64,000 bases of DNA, taken from positions 434,001 through 498,000 of the forward strand of contig NZ_CP031947.1 in NCBI RefSeq assembly GCF_003443535.1, given 5' to 3'. The stretch's first letter is position 1; the number at the start of each line of letters is the position of its first letter. The notes beneath the pieces are model-generated. The model ran no database searches. It saw nothing but the letters and a program-made list of their open reading frames with translations, and was not told the DNA's origin. Position numbers and translations under genes: made by a program. Of the stretch, positions 40,115 to 49,657 are shown piece by piece. Source of the DNA: Ruegeria sp. AD91A. Its GTDB lineage: Bacteria; Pseudomonadota; Alphaproteobacteria; Rhodobacterales; Rhodobacteraceae.

Positions 40115-40831
40115 TCAGATCCGGTATACCGGCGGAACAAGACCGGCCTGGAACCAAGTCACGAAAGACACGATTGAAAACACCGGCAGCCCGGTCGCCC
40201 GCTGAATATCCGGCGCATAGGGGCACATATTCGTGCACTCCAGAACTATCGCCCCAAGATCGGGGTGTTCCGAGGCCAACGCGATTGCGGCCTCAACATT
40301 GTCTTCCCGGGCCTTCTGAACATTCAGACGCGATTCATTGCCAAGAATTGCACGGGTGAACTCTCGCCCACCCTCGGTTGTGCCTATTGGCGTATCCAAG
40401 GGGACATCGGCGGCACGCAAGTGGTCTTCGGTCAACGTAGACGCCGAAATGGTCAGTACACCGGCCCGTTTTCCCGCAGGAAGAATGCGGTTCACCAATT
40501 CGACCTGCATCAAGGACGAGGTGACGACGGGAACCGGAACAGCCTCGGCCAGTTCCTTTTGAAACAGGGACAAGAACCCGCAATTGGTTGTTATGCCATC
40601 CGCGCCGTCTTTGACCAGCTCTTGCGCGGCGTCGATGAAGACCTCGAGCATACCTTCGGCCCGATGCCGAACAACCCGGTCCGGCGAGGCATCCCGGACG
40701 ACGCGGTACAGCACCGGAAACGGCCAGGTCTGAGCATTGCCCATGTCGCCGGGAATTCTTGGGAATTGCGCGTCCAGCATGAGGATTCCCACCGATGCGC
40801 CATAAATGGATTTGCCGCCCTGGACGATCAA
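40115..40831 (-). CDS. aspartate/glutamate racemase superfamily protein
   Basis: This 238-residue protein has the two candidate catalytic cysteines of the superfamily: Cys84 in TTNCGFLSLF and Cys199 in VLECTNMCPYAPDIQ. Hydantoin racemases, maleate isomerase and arylmalonate decarboxylase-type enzymes share this fold. The N-terminus (KSIYGASVGILMLDAQFPRIPGD) is closest to the uncharacterised Asp/Glu racemase-family group. The stop of the upstream GntR gene overlaps its start by 4 bases, so they are co-transcribed. The substrate is unknown; the neighbouring thiamine-diphosphate enzyme may act in the same pathway. Confidence 0.8.
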   Translation of the reverse strand: MIVQGGKSIYGASVGILMLDAQFPRIPGDMGNAQTWPFPVLYRVVRDASPDRVVRHRAEGMLEVFIDAAQELVKDGADGITTNCGFLSLFQKELAEAVPVPVVTSSLMQVELVNRILPAGKRAGVLTISASTLTEDHLRAADVPLDTPIGTTEGGREFTRAILGNESRLNVQKAREDNVEAAIALASEHPDLGAIVLECTNMCPYAPDIQRATGLPVFSIVSFVTWFQAGLVPPVYRI

Positions 40832-41532
40832 TTCTGCGCCTCCTCGATAATGCGGGTCGAAATGTCTTCGGCCCCCTCCATGTAGATGCTGGTAATCCCG
40901 TGACGCACAGCGTCCTGCACCTGATCCATTCGTTTTGTGATATGAGCCGCCAGAACCCGTGCAGCCTCATCTGCATCCCGATCCAGCAGGGCTTGCATGA
41001 CGTGTTTATGTTCGTCCTTGGACTTCTGCACCCGGTCCATGCTCATGGAAATCCAGCGGATATAGCGGATACGCTCGTTGATCCGTGTCAGAGTTTGCAA
41101 CAACTCCATGTTCCCCGACAGTTTTGCAATCCCCAGATGGAACGCTTCGTCCCGGGTCACTGCCTCTTCGATCGTCAGGCCGGTGATGTCGATGCCCGTT
41201 TCATAAAGTTCATCACGCAGTATTTGCAGGTCTGCATCCGTCGCCTTGGCGCAGGCTGATCGGGCCGCCGCGGATTCGATGATCTGCCGCAGCTCGAAAA
41301 GGTCGAACACGCTTTGCGCATCCAAGGGACGACAAAAGAACCCTTGCCCTGGGCGGAAATCGAACAGCCGTTCGGCGACCAGACGATTCAACGCTTCACG
41401 CAACGGCGTACGGCTGACGCCCAGGTCTCTGGAGAGAGCGACCTCGTTTAGGCGGTCACCGGGGCGCAGGCGGAAGGACACCGCCATGGCTTTGACCTGA
41501 TCATAGATATCATCGACGCGTGGACCCGCCAT
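40828..41532 (-). CDS. GntR-family regulator, FadR/FCD subfamily
   Basis: This 234-residue repressor has an N-terminal winged helix (RLNEVALSRDLGVSRTPLREALNRLVAERL, about residues 24-53). The helical FCD ligand domain carries the usual metal/ligand residues in DEAFHLGIAKLSGN and a late His cluster HKHVMQAL...AAHITKRM. It is divergent from the thiamine-diphosphate enzyme with about 110 bases between. FCD regulators usually sense small organic acids. It likely controls both directions. Confidence 0.88.
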   Translation of the reverse strand: MAGPRVDDIYDQVKAMAVSFRLRPGDRLNEVALSRDLGVSRTPLREALNRLVAERLFDFRPGQGFFCRPLDAQSVFDLFELRQIIESAAARSACAKATDADLQILRDELYETGIDITGLTIEEAVTRDEAFHLGIAKLSGNMELLQTLTRINERIRYIRWISMSMDRVQKSKDEHKHVMQALLDRDADEAARVLAAHITKRMDQVQDAVRHGITSIYMEGAEDISTRIIEEAQN

Positions 41533-41597
41533 AAACCCCGCCTTTCTTTCGTTGATTCACAGGTGCCACACACACTTCTTGAAATCAATATACAAAA

Positions 41598-41619
41598 CTG
41601 TATACAGCACTGTGTGCAG
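41598..41619. promoter_or_regulatory. GntR operator-like palindromes
   Basis: A perfect 10-base palindrome CTGTATACAG (41598-41607) is followed 12 bases on by a degenerate copy CTGTGTGCAG (41610-41619). A TATACA half-site lies just upstream. FCD-type GntR proteins commonly bind TGTATACA-like palindromes. This is the probable site for the divergent regulator. Confidence 0.6.
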
Positions 41620-41644
41620 TTGTGAATCGAAGGAGTCGCGAACG

Positions 41645-43339
41645 ATGACAGGAACGAATTACCTGAACGGAGCCGAGGCAATGGTGCGCATGCTTGAGGC
41701 GCATGGCGTCACCCACATGTTCGGTCTGTGCGGCGATACCACCTTGCCATTTTATGATGCGCTCGCCCGAATGGATCACGGCATTCAACACATTCTGACC
41801 CGCGACGAACGGCACGCCGCCTACATGGCGGATGGCTATGCCCGCGTGACGGACAAGCCCGGCGTTTGCGAAGGCCCTTCCGGCGGTGGCGCAACCTACA
41901 TTCTGCCAGGTGTGGTCGAGGCCAATGAAAGTTCGGTTCCAATCCTGGCGATCACGTCCGATGTGGCAACGACCAGTCGCGGAAAATACCCTTTGACAGA
42001 ACTGGATCAGCCAGCGTTGTTCCGGCCGCTGACAAAGTGGAACGCGTCTCTGGACGACGCCACCCGGCTTCCGGCCATGGTTCGTGCGGCGTTCCGGGCG
42101 ATGACAACGGGAACACCCGGTGCGACCCACCTGGCACTGCCGTTTGATACTCAGAAGGCACAGGTGGACGAAGCGGAAATCTGGGCCGACGAGCGGCATC
42201 GCAGCTATCCCGCAGAGCGGGCTGCCCCCGATCCTGATGCCATCGAAGCAGCCGCAGCCATTCTTGCCCAGGCCAAATCCGCTGTCGCGGTATGTGGCGG
42301 CGGCCCCATTCTGTCCGGCGCGACCGATGCATTGCGCCGCGTCGCCGGTCTGTTGGATATGCCCGTCGCCACAACCGTTTCAGGCCAAGGGTCCATCGCC
42401 GAAACCGACCCTTTGGCCCTGGGTGTTGTCGGATCGAACGGCGGTGTCCCCGCGACCCGTGCCGTGGTAGATCAGGCTGATGTCGTCCTGTTCATCGGGT
42501 GCCGCGCCGGTTCGGTCACGACCGAACGGTGGAGAAGCCCCGGGCGCAACACCACGATCATTCACATCGACAGCGACCCCATGGTGATCGGCGCAAACTA
42601 TCAGACAGAAGTGGCGATTTGCGCCGATGCTAGTTTGGCGTTGGAGGCACTGGCCCACGCATTGGAGCAACGGCAGGACCTGACCAGTCAAGGCGGAACA
42701 GCCAAGGCCCGCGCCGCGTGGGAGGCCAAGGCGGCGGCGTTTGCCCCCTTGGCTGCAAGTCGGGAAACCCCAATACGGCCCGAGGCTGTCATGGCGTCCC
42801 TGATGGACATTCTGGACGACGATGCAATTGTGGTCGCTGATCCCGGCACCCCCTGCCCCTATTTCAGCGCGCATTACCGTTGGCGGCAACCCGGGCGGCA
42901 TTTCATCACAAATCGCGCGCATGGAGCACTGGGGTATTCTCTGGGGGCGGCCATGGGTGCACATGTCGGGCGGCCCTCGGTCAAGACGCTTGCCGTCATG
43001 GGCGATGGTTCGTTTGGGTTCGCCTGCGGTGAGTTTGAAACCATGGTCCGGCACAATATGCCGATCACCTCGATCGTTTTCTCGAACTCGGTCTTCGGAT
43101 GGATCAAGGCGGGTCAGGATGCTGGGTTTGATCAACGGTATTACAACGTTGATTTCAACCGGACCGACCACGCCGCCGTCGCAGCCGCCTTTGGAGTGAA
43201 ATCATGGACGGTCAAGGACCCTGAGGACTTGCCGAAGGTGCTGAAACAGGCCGTCGAACATGATGGCCCCACATTGGTCGACATCCATTCGCAGCAGCTT
43301 CACGACGCCGCTGCACCTGTGTCAGAGTGGGTCGCGTAA
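41645..43339 (+). CDS. thiamine-diphosphate-dependent enzyme, acetolactate-synthase-like
   Basis: This 564-residue protein has all three domains of the ThDP decarboxylase/synthase family. The N-terminal Pyr domain carries the cofactor-activating Glu in TRDERHAAYMADGYARVT. A central Rossmann-like domain contains AVAVCGGGPILSG. The PP domain has the ThDP/Mg motif MGDGSFGFACGEFETMVRHNMP ending near VFSN. It could be an acetolactate synthase-like, sulfoacetaldehyde/2-hydroxyacyl-type or oxalyl-type enzyme; the true reaction is not evident. Its last 40 bases overlap the end of the convergent LysR gene. ATG 41645 follows AAGGAG. Confidence 0.85.
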   Translation: MTGTNYLNGAEAMVRMLEAHGVTHMFGLCGDTTLPFYDALARMDHGIQHILTRDERHAAYMADGYARVTDKPGVCEGPSGGGATYILPGVVEANESSVPILAITSDVATTSRGKYPLTELDQPALFRPLTKWNASLDDATRLPAMVRAAFRAMTTGTPGATHLALPFDTQKAQVDEAEIWADERHRSYPAERAAPDPDAIEAAAAILAQAKSAVAVCGGGPILSGATDALRRVAGLLDMPVATTVSGQGSIAETDPLALGVVGSNGGVPATRAVVDQADVVLFIGCRAGSVTTERWRSPGRNTTIIHIDSDPMVIGANYQTEVAICADASLALEALAHALEQRQDLTSQGGTAKARAAWEAKAAAFAPLAASRETPIRPEAVMASLMDILDDDAIVVADPGTPCPYFSAHYRWRQPGRHFITNRAHGALGYSLGAAMGAHVGRPSVKTLAVMGDGSFGFACGEFETMVRHNMPITSIVFSNSVFGWIKAGQDAGFDQRYYNVDFNRTDHAAVAAAFGVKSWTVKDPEDLPKVLKQAVEHDGPTLVDIHSQQLHDAAAPVSEWVA

Positions 43340-44220
43340 GAGGCAATCGACGGGGTCAGCTGGGCCAGAAACTCCTGCGCAATCGTGGACAGGGGGCGCC
43401 CCTTTGCGGTGATGATTGCAAGATCCAGCATGACGGATGGCCTGAACGGACGGGTCTGGTACCCGCTCTCACCGTCGAACGTCACGGTAAAGGGGTCGAT
43501 CATCGCGACCCCCATGCCCTGTTTCACAAAACTCAGCAGGTTCTCGGACAGGTGCGTGTGGATCTTTGTACGCCACGTGCACCCGGATGCCTGAAAGATG
43601 TCACGGGTTCGACGGTGGGTTTGGTGTTCCGGCCCCATCACGATGAAGGGCTCGTTTTCCAATATTTCCGGTGTCAGTACGTCGTACTCGGCCAAGGGGC
43701 TGTGTTCTGGAAAAGTCGCCAGCGTTTCGAACTGAAATACCTGATAGTTCAGCGTGTCATGTAGGATCGGCATCTCGACAATGCCGATTTCAAACAGGCC
43801 GGAAATCACCCATTCCTGAATCTTGGAAGAATACTGCGACTGAAAACTGACGGATAGGTTGGGGCGGCTTTTGGCAAAACGGGCGATCTCGCGCGGCATG
43901 AAACCAAATGACAGAAGATGCGGTGCCGCAACCTGCAATTGACCGGGATGCTTGTTCTGCAGATCCGTCACGGCCTGCGCCACGTGATCCAGCCCGCGCA
44001 CGACCGTGTCGACTTCGCGGAACAGCAACTCGGCTTCCGGAGTGGGCAACAAACGACCCTTGTTGCGCTCGAACAGAGGCAGTCGCGCTTCACGTTCCAA
44101 CTGAGCCAACAGATTGCTTATTCCAGGCTGGGATATCCCAAGCACCGAGGCCGCGCCGGTTACGGTTCCGGTTTCCATGATGGCATGAAACGCTTGAAGC
44201 TGGCGAAAGCGCAGGGACAT
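43300..44220 (-). CDS. LysR-family regulator, OccR/NocR-like
   Basis: This 306-residue regulator has an N-terminal helix-turn-helix (FRQLQAFHAIMETGTVTGAASVLGISQPGISNLLAQLE) and a periplasmic-binding-type ligand domain. The helix-turn-helix resembles regulators of opine and amino-acid catabolism such as OccR/NocR. It is divergent from the enolase-superfamily/DadA/TRAP operon with about 100 bases between. It presumably activates that operon in response to its substrate. Its 3' end overlaps the ThDP enzyme gene by 40 bases. Confidence 0.87.
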   Translation of the reverse strand: MSLRFRQLQAFHAIMETGTVTGAASVLGISQPGISNLLAQLEREARLPLFERNKGRLLPTPEAELLFREVDTVVRGLDHVAQAVTDLQNKHPGQLQVAAPHLLSFGFMPREIARFAKSRPNLSVSFQSQYSSKIQEWVISGLFEIGIVEMPILHDTLNYQVFQFETLATFPEHSPLAEYDVLTPEILENEPFIVMGPEHQTHRRTRDIFQASGCTWRTKIHTHLSENLLSFVKQGMGVAMIDPFTVTFDGESGYQTRPFRPSVMLDLAIITAKGRPLSTIAQEFLAQLTPSIASYATHSDTGAAAS

Positions 44221-44318
44221 GGATTACCACATCATTTTTTCTAATGAACTGTCGAAGATATAGTATTTGAAATGATATGCCCGTCAAGGCAGGCTTCCGC
44301 TCAACGACAGGGGGCGGA

Positions 44319-45452
44319 ATGAGCGATCTGGCACAAAAAATCATCGGTTACGACCTCTGGCACCTGAAGCTTCCGGTCACGTCCCGCCGGGATCACGGTA
44401 TAGGGTCCGTTGAAGGCGTTTGCGAAGTTGTTATCCTGCGACTGACATCCGAGGATGGCACACAGGGATTCGGCGAAGCGTCACCATGGTCGGTGTTCAC
44501 CGGCTCCCCGGAGGCGACTTTCGCGGCGCTGGATCGTTACCTGCGCCCCCTTGTTCTTGGAGCCAGCGTAAGTGACCGATCGGCTATCATGGCACGCGCC
44601 ACCTATGCCGTGGCACATTGCACCGAGGCGAAGGCCGCGCTGGAAACCGCTCTGCTGGATTTGGCCGGCCGTATCAGCGACACCCCGGTCTGGTCTTTGT
44701 TGGGCGGTCGTTGCCGCAGCGCCATTCCGCTCAGCTGTTCCATCGCCAACCCGGACTTTTCTCAGGACATAGACCTGTTGGCGCGGTTGCGAGAGGATGG
44801 CGTGCGGATTGTCAAACTCAAGACCGGGTTCAAGGATCACGCCTTTGACATCATGCGGTTGGAGTACCTTGCGCAGAACTGTCCTGAGTTCTCGGTCCGC
44901 GTGGACTATAATCAGGGGCTGAGCATCGGGGAGGCTCCGGCACGGGTGCGGGACGTGGCCCAGTTCAATCCTGATTTCATCGAACAGCCAGTTCGCGCCC
45001 ATCACTTCGGCATGATGGCAAAGCTGCGCCAAATGTCCGATGTTCCCCTTCTCGCTGATGAGAGCGTCTTTGGTCCCGAAGATATGGAACGCGCCGCGCG
45101 TGAAAGCATTTGCGATGGCGTGTCCGTGAAAATAATGAAGTCTGGCGGTCTGACACGAGGGCAAACGGTCGCCCGCATCGCGGCTGCGCATGGTCTGACG
45201 GCGTATGGCGGGGACATGTTCGAGGCTGGTTTGGCCCATCTTGCGGGTACCCATATGATTACCGCGACACCCGAGATCATATTGGGCTGCGAGTTTTATC
45301 AGGCGTCCTATTTCCTGAAAGAGGACATTCTGGAAGAACCCTTCCGGATCAGGGACGGACAGGTCTGCGTGCCCGAAAGCCCGGGGCTTGGCGGCAAGCC
45401 CGAGCTGGCAAAGCTGAACCATTATACAGTGGCCAAGGCGGTTTCAGAATGA
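44319..45452 (+). CDS. enolase-superfamily enzyme, muconate-lactonizing subgroup
   Basis: This 377-residue enzyme carries the subgroup catalytic set: Lys166-x-Lys168 (IVKLKTG), metal ligands Asp196 (VDYNQG), Glu222 (IEQPV) and Asp247 (LADES), and Lys271 (SVKIMKSGG). Known functions in this subgroup include muconate cycloisomerase, dipeptide epimerase, proline-betaine epimerase and cis-3-hydroxy-L-proline dehydratase. The C-terminal [20 protein letters not shown] may mark a specific subfamily. Coupling to a DadA-like oxidase, a TRAP transporter and an OccR-like regulator favours an amino-acid derivative such as a hydroxyproline; that is inference. ATG 44319 was preferred over the upstream start. 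Confidence 0.85.
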   Translation: MSDLAQKIIGYDLWHLKLPVTSRRDHGIGSVEGVCEVVILRLTSEDGTQGFGEASPWSVFTGSPEATFAALDRYLRPLVLGASVSDRSAIMARATYAVAHCTEAKAALETALLDLAGRISDTPVWSLLGGRCRSAIPLSCSIANPDFSQDIDLLARLREDGVRIVKLKTGFKDHAFDIMRLEYLAQNCPEFSVRVDYNQGLSIGEAPARVRDVAQFNPDFIEQPVRAHHFGMMAKLRQMSDVPLLADESVFGPEDMERAARESICDGVSVKIMKSGGLTRGQTVARIAAAHGLTAYGGDMFEAGLAHLAGTHMITATPEIILGCEFYQASYFLKEDILEEPFRIRDGQVCVPESPGLGGKPELAKLNHYTVAKAVSE

Positions 45453-46699
45453 GTGAAAAGAAAACCATAGCCATCATCGGCGCCGGTATAGTCGGCGTTT
45501 CGGCCGCGGTCTGGCTGCAAAGGGACGGACACGACGTGATCCTGTTCGACAAGGCCGGACCGGGTGAAGGCACGTCTCATGGCAATGGCGGTGTATTGGC
45601 GTCCTGTTCCATCATACCTGTGACGGTTCCCGGGTTGCTCGGCAAAGCGCCGAAAATGTTGCTGAGCTCCTCGCAGCCGCTGTTTTTGAAATGGGGGTAT
45701 TTGCCTAATCTGCTTCCATGGCTCCGGCAATATCTAAGCCACGCGAACGTAGCCGACGTTGAACGGATTGCAGCCGCCCTGACACCGATCGTCGGCGACA
45801 GCCTGAATGATCACAAGGCCTTGTCAGCAGGCACATGTGCTGAAAAGTGGATTGTGCCCAGCGACTATCTGTTTCTCTACGAAAACCGGGCTCATTTTGA
45901 ACAAGATGCGTTGGGCTGGGGAATCCGACGGAAGAACGGCTTTGATTGGGAAGAACTGGAGGGCAAGGCGTTTCACGACTATGACCCCGTGTTCAGCCTG
46001 GATATCGGTTTCGCTGCCAAGCTGTCCAACCACGGTCATATCACCGATCCCGGGCGGTACGTGAAAGACCTGGCCGCCCATGTTGTGGCTGGCGGAGGCC
46101 GGATCATCCGCGCCAACGTCGAAGACGTCACGCGCGACAACGGCCGTGTTACCGGTGTGCGCGCGGGTGGTGAGACCATTGCTTGCGACATCGCCATTGT
46201 TACGGCTGGCGTCTGGTCCGGACCACTTGCGAAGCGACTGGGGGTTTCTGTTCCTCTTGAAAGCGAGCGCGGTTATCATCTTGAATTGGTGGCACCTTCT
46301 GCCATGCCCCGTAGCCCGGTCATGGTGGCTTCGGGCAAGTTTGTTGCCACGCCCATGGATGGGCGCATACGCTTGGCGGGTATTGTGGAGTTCGGAGGGC
46401 TGGACGCACCGCCCTCGCGCGCACCGTTTGAATTGATGCGAAGAAATGCCCGGACCGCTTTTCCGGGCATAACATGGAAGGAGGAAGTGGAATGGATGGG
46501 GCACAGGCCGGCCCCGGCTGACTCGATCCCGATCATCGGTGACGTGCCCGGAATCAAAGGGGCCTATATGGGCTTTGGTCATCATCACATTGGCCTGACA
46601 GGTGGGCCAAAGACCGGACGGCTTCTGGCGCAGATGATCGCGGGCAGAACCCCGAACACGGACGTAAGCGTCTACGCGCCGTCACGCTTTGCAACATAA
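45449..46699 (+). CDS. FAD-dependent amino-acid oxidoreductase, DadA-like
   Basis: This 416-residue flavoprotein of the DAO family has the FAD motif [21 protein letters not shown] (about residues 6-26), followed by [11 protein letters not shown], which is typical of D-amino-acid dehydrogenases. The C-terminal FAD-contact segment is [22 protein letters not shown]. It probably oxidises a D-amino or imino acid to a 2-oxo acid and passes electrons to the quinone pool. The start overlaps the preceding gene by 4 bases (ATGA). Together with that enzyme it should process the TRAP substrate. Confidence 0.87.
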   Translation: MSEKKTIAIIGAGIVGVSAAVWLQRDGHDVILFDKAGPGEGTSHGNGGVLASCSIIPVTVPGLLGKAPKMLLSSSQPLFLKWGYLPNLLPWLRQYLSHANVADVERIAAALTPIVGDSLNDHKALSAGTCAEKWIVPSDYLFLYENRAHFEQDALGWGIRRKNGFDWEELEGKAFHDYDPVFSLDIGFAAKLSNHGHITDPGRYVKDLAAHVVAGGGRIIRANVEDVTRDNGRVTGVRAGGETIACDIAIVTAGVWSGPLAKRLGVSVPLESERGYHLELVAPSAMPRSPVMVASGKFVATPMDGRIRLAGIVEFGGLDAPPSRAPFELMRRNARTAFPGITWKEEVEWMGHRPAPADSIPIIGDVPGIKGAYMGFGHHHIGLTGGPKTGRLLAQMIAGRTPNTDVSVYAPSRFAT

Positions 46700-46751
46700 G
46701 AACAGACCGATGAAAAATATCGGTATTTCAAAACTCGATAGGGAGAAAACG

Positions 46752-47729
46752 ATGAAAAAACTGACAAACCTTCTGGCAGCATCCGCTTTGACTGCCGCCG
46801 CGGCAGCACCAGCCGTGGCCGAAAAATGGGACATGCCGATGGCCTATTCGGCGTCGAACTTCCATTCGGCCACCGGTTCGGAATTCGCCAAATGTGTAAC
46901 GACCGGAACCGGCGGTGAGATCGAAATCGTTACGCATCCATCCGGCTCGCTGTTCAAAGGTGCCGATATCAAACGCGCTATCCAGACCGGGCAAGCCCCG
47001 ATTGGTGAGCGTCTTCTGTCCGGCCACCAGAATGAGAACGCGTTGTTCGGTTTCGATTCGATACCGTTCCTTGCAACCTCGTTCGATGACAGCGCCAAGC
47101 TTTGGGATGCGGCAAAACCGTCAATTGAAAAGGTGCTGGCGGAACAGAACCTGACGTTGCTTTACGCGGTGCCATGGCCGCCTCAGGGACTGTATTTCAA
47201 GAATGAGGTGAACTCGGTCGCCGATATGAAGGGCATCAAGTTCCGCTCTTACAACAACGCGACTTCGCGACTGGCCGAGTTGACAGGGATGTTGCCGGTA
47301 ACGATCGAAGCGGCGGAAATCAGTCAGGCTTTTGCGACGGGTGTTGCCGAGTCGATGGTGTCTTCGGGATCAACCGGGTATGACCGCAAGGTCTGGGAAA
47401 GCCTGAACTATTTCTACGAAGTCGACGCCTGGTTGCCGCGCAATTATGTGATGGTGAATTCGGATGTCTGGTCGGGCGTGTCCGACGCCAACAAGAACAT
47501 CATCAAGGCCTGCGCGGAGCTGGCGGAATACGCAGGTAACTGGCGGGCCAAGGAATACACTGGTTTTACTCTGCAAGGTCTGCGTGATGGCGGAATGACC
47601 GTCGGTCCGGCATCTGAGCAGATGACGAATGAGCTGAAGGAGATTGGTGTAACCATGACCAATGAATGGCTGGAAGCCGCCGGTGACGAAGGCAAAGCCA
47701 TCGTCGATGCGTTCAACGCGTCTCAGTAA
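46752..47729 (+). CDS. TRAP transporter periplasmic binding protein (DctP type)
   Basis: This 325-residue protein has a signal peptide (MKKLTNLLAASALTAAAAAPAVA) and a DctP-family domain. The family arginine that binds a carboxylate is expected in the region MKGIKFRSYNNATSRLAELTGMLP. Another segment is MVSSGSTGYDRKVWESLNYFYEV. Its ligand is presumably the carboxylated substrate of the enzymes upstream. ATG 46752 follows a GGGAGA site, and a hairpin follows the gene. Confidence 0.88.
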   Translation: MKKLTNLLAASALTAAAAAPAVAEKWDMPMAYSASNFHSATGSEFAKCVTTGTGGEIEIVTHPSGSLFKGADIKRAIQTGQAPIGERLLSGHQNENALFGFDSIPFLATSFDDSAKLWDAAKPSIEKVLAEQNLTLLYAVPWPPQGLYFKNEVNSVADMKGIKFRSYNNATSRLAELTGMLPVTIEAAEISQAFATGVAESMVSSGSTGYDRKVWESLNYFYEVDAWLPRNYVMVNSDVWSGVSDANKNIIKACAELAEYAGNWRAKEYTGFTLQGLRDGGMTVGPASEQMTNELKEIGVTMTNEWLEAAGDEGKAIVDAFNASQ

Positions 47730-47737
47730 CCGTTCGG

Positions 47738-47767
47738 AGCGGGCGGCGTTACACTGTGTCGCCCGCT
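47738..47767 (+). terminator. hairpin between the TRAP binding protein and small permease genes
   Basis: AGCGGGCG and CGCCCGCT form an 8-base stem around a 14-base loop, followed by TTT. It probably allows excess binding protein relative to the membrane subunits. Confidence 0.55.
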
Positions 47768-47798
47768 TTCCACCCAATCATAACACAGCGGGGACACC

Positions 47799-48332
47799 AT
47801 GGCGGTTTTGCGAGGGCTTCGGTCCGTTCTGGACTTCATCTATCAGGCAGCAGGGGTAATGGCGGCGCTCAGCCTGATTGCCATTCTTTTGCTGATCGTC
47901 GTGCAGATGCTGGCCCGCTGGACAGGTGAGGTATTTCCCGGAGCGCCTGACTATGCCGGGTACGCAATGGCGGCGGCATCTTTCCTGGCCTTTGCCAATG
48001 CGTTGAACCGGGGCAGCCACATTCGGGTTTCAATCCTCCTGAACGCGGTGCCGGACGGTGTGCGGCGTATCCTTGAAATCTGGTGCTTCACCATCGGCAC
48101 TGCCGTCATGTGGTATTTCTGCTGGTATGCCTATCGCTTCGTCTATTGGAGCTGGAAGTTCAACGACATCAGCCAGGGACAGGACAGAACCGCGCTCTGG
48201 ATTCCCCAGTCGGCGATGCTGATCGGTGCCGTGATCCTGGCCATCGCGCTGACGGATCACCTAATTCATGTCCTGTTCAAAGGTGACCATCGCATTGTCC
48301 GCGATCTGGCCGACCAGAGCCACGGAGAGTAA
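47799..48332 (+). CDS. TRAP transporter small permease (DctQ type)
   Basis: This 177-residue protein has four hydrophobic helices, the usual DctQ count. It includes VVQMLARWTGEVFPGAPDYAGYAMAAASFLAFANALNRGSHIRV, where the conserved family Glu/Gly/Ala pattern is seen. It joins the large permease DctM encoded 4 bases downstream and the binding protein upstream. Confidence 0.88.
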   Translation: MAVLRGLRSVLDFIYQAAGVMAALSLIAILLLIVVQMLARWTGEVFPGAPDYAGYAMAAASFLAFANALNRGSHIRVSILLNAVPDGVRRILEIWCFTIGTAVMWYFCWYAYRFVYWSWKFNDISQGQDRTALWIPQSAMLIGAVILAIALTDHLIHVLFKGDHRIVRDLADQSHGE

Positions 48333-48336
48333 GAGC

Positions 48337-49650
48337 ATGGAAAACCTGTCTGTCATCATCCTTTTCCTCTTTGTTCTGTTCACCTTGCTCGGCACCGGTG
48401 TCTGGGTCGGACTGGCCCTGATGGGGGTTGCCTGGGTCGGTATGGAACTTTTCACGACGCGCCCCGTGGGCGATGTGATGATCACCACCATATGGTCAGC
48501 ATCGTCTTCGTGGACCCTGACCGCCCTGCCCATGTTCATCTGGATGGGCGAAATCCTGTACCGCACGCGATTATCCGAAGACATGTTCAAAGGCCTCTCC
48601 CCGTGGATGGCCCCCCTGCCCGGCGGCTTGGTGCATACGAATATCGTGGGCTGTACTGTCTTCGCAGCAGTCTCAGGTTCGTCGGCAGCAACGCTGACCA
48701 CAGTCGGCAAGATGTCGATCCCCGAACTGCGCAAGCGAAATTACCCCGAACAGATGATCATCGGCACGTTGACTGGCGCTGCGACGCTGGGGCTGATGAT
48801 CCCTCCGTCACTGACCCTGATCGTGTACGGGGTGACGATCAATGAATCGATCACCAAACTGTTCTTCGCCGGTATCCTTCCCGGCCTTGTTCTCGCCGCT
48901 ATGTTCATGGGCTATGTCGCGATCTATTCCAAATTAGGCAAAGACTGGAACCCGAATGACGAAGGCAAGCTGAGCTTTGCCGAAAAAGTCCGGAACTCCC
49001 GCTTTCTGTTGCCCGTGATCCTGCTGATCACGGTCGTCATCGGCTCTATGTATCTGGGCTATGCCACCGCGACAGAGGCTGCGGCGTTCGGGGTGATCGG
49101 CAGTCTGTTGCTGGCGGCCGGCCAGGGGTCATTGAACTGGAAGACATTCACTGAAAGCCTGATGGGTGCTACGCGAACCAGCGCGATGATCGCCCTGATC
49201 CTTGCTGGCGCTGCGTTCCTGTCGCTGTCCATGGGGTTCACCGGTCTGCCGCGTGGGCTGGCCGATCTGATCGCCGGATGGGAACTGACCCGTTTCGAAC
49301 TGCTGATGGTTCTGCTGGTGTTCTACATCATTCTGGGTTGTTTTCTTGACGGGATTTCCTCGGTTGTGTTGACCATGGCCGTGGTGGAACCGATGATCCG
49401 CGACGCCGGGATTGATCTGATCTGGTTCGGGATCTTTATTGTGGTTGTCGTCGAGATGGCACAGATCACACCCCCGATCGGGTTCAACCTGTTCGTGATG
49501 CAGGGTATGACCAACCATGAGATGAGCTATATCGCACGCGCCGCGATACCGATGTTCCTGATCATGGTACTGATGGTCTTCATCCTCATCTGGTTCCCCG
49601 ACCTCGCCACCTGGCTGCCCGAGAATTTGCGCCAGAGCCCGGGCGGATAA
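48337..49650 (+). CDS. TRAP transporter large permease (DctM type)
   Basis: This 437-residue DctM protein has about twelve membrane segments. Family motifs are FAAVSGSSAATLTTVGKMSIPE, GTLTGAATLGLMIPPSLTLIVYG and ATATEAAAFGVIGSLL. It moves the substrate with Na+ in association with DctP and DctQ. The start at 48337 lies 4 bases past the DctQ stop; an earlier in-frame ATG is within dctQ. Confidence 0.9.
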   Translation: MENLSVIILFLFVLFTLLGTGVWVGLALMGVAWVGMELFTTRPVGDVMITTIWSASSSWTLTALPMFIWMGEILYRTRLSEDMFKGLSPWMAPLPGGLVHTNIVGCTVFAAVSGSSAATLTTVGKMSIPELRKRNYPEQMIIGTLTGAATLGLMIPPSLTLIVYGVTINESITKLFFAGILPGLVLAAMFMGYVAIYSKLGKDWNPNDEGKLSFAEKVRNSRFLLPVILLITVVIGSMYLGYATATEAAAFGVIGSLLLAAGQGSLNWKTFTESLMGATRTSAMIALILAGAAFLSLSMGFTGLPRGLADLIAGWELTRFELLMVLLVFYIILGCFLDGISSVVLTMAVVEPMIRDAGIDLIWFGIFIVVVVEMAQITPPIGFNLFVMQGMTNHEMSYIARAAIPMFLIMVLMVFILIWFPDLATWLPENLRQSPGG

Positions 49651-49657
49651 AACGGCC

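Noticed and set aside
45110..45448. N-terminal extension of the DadA-like oxidase
   Set aside because: The extra residues lie within the enolase-superfamily gene. The FAD motif begins directly after ATG 45449, which overlaps the upstream stop in the usual ATGA way.
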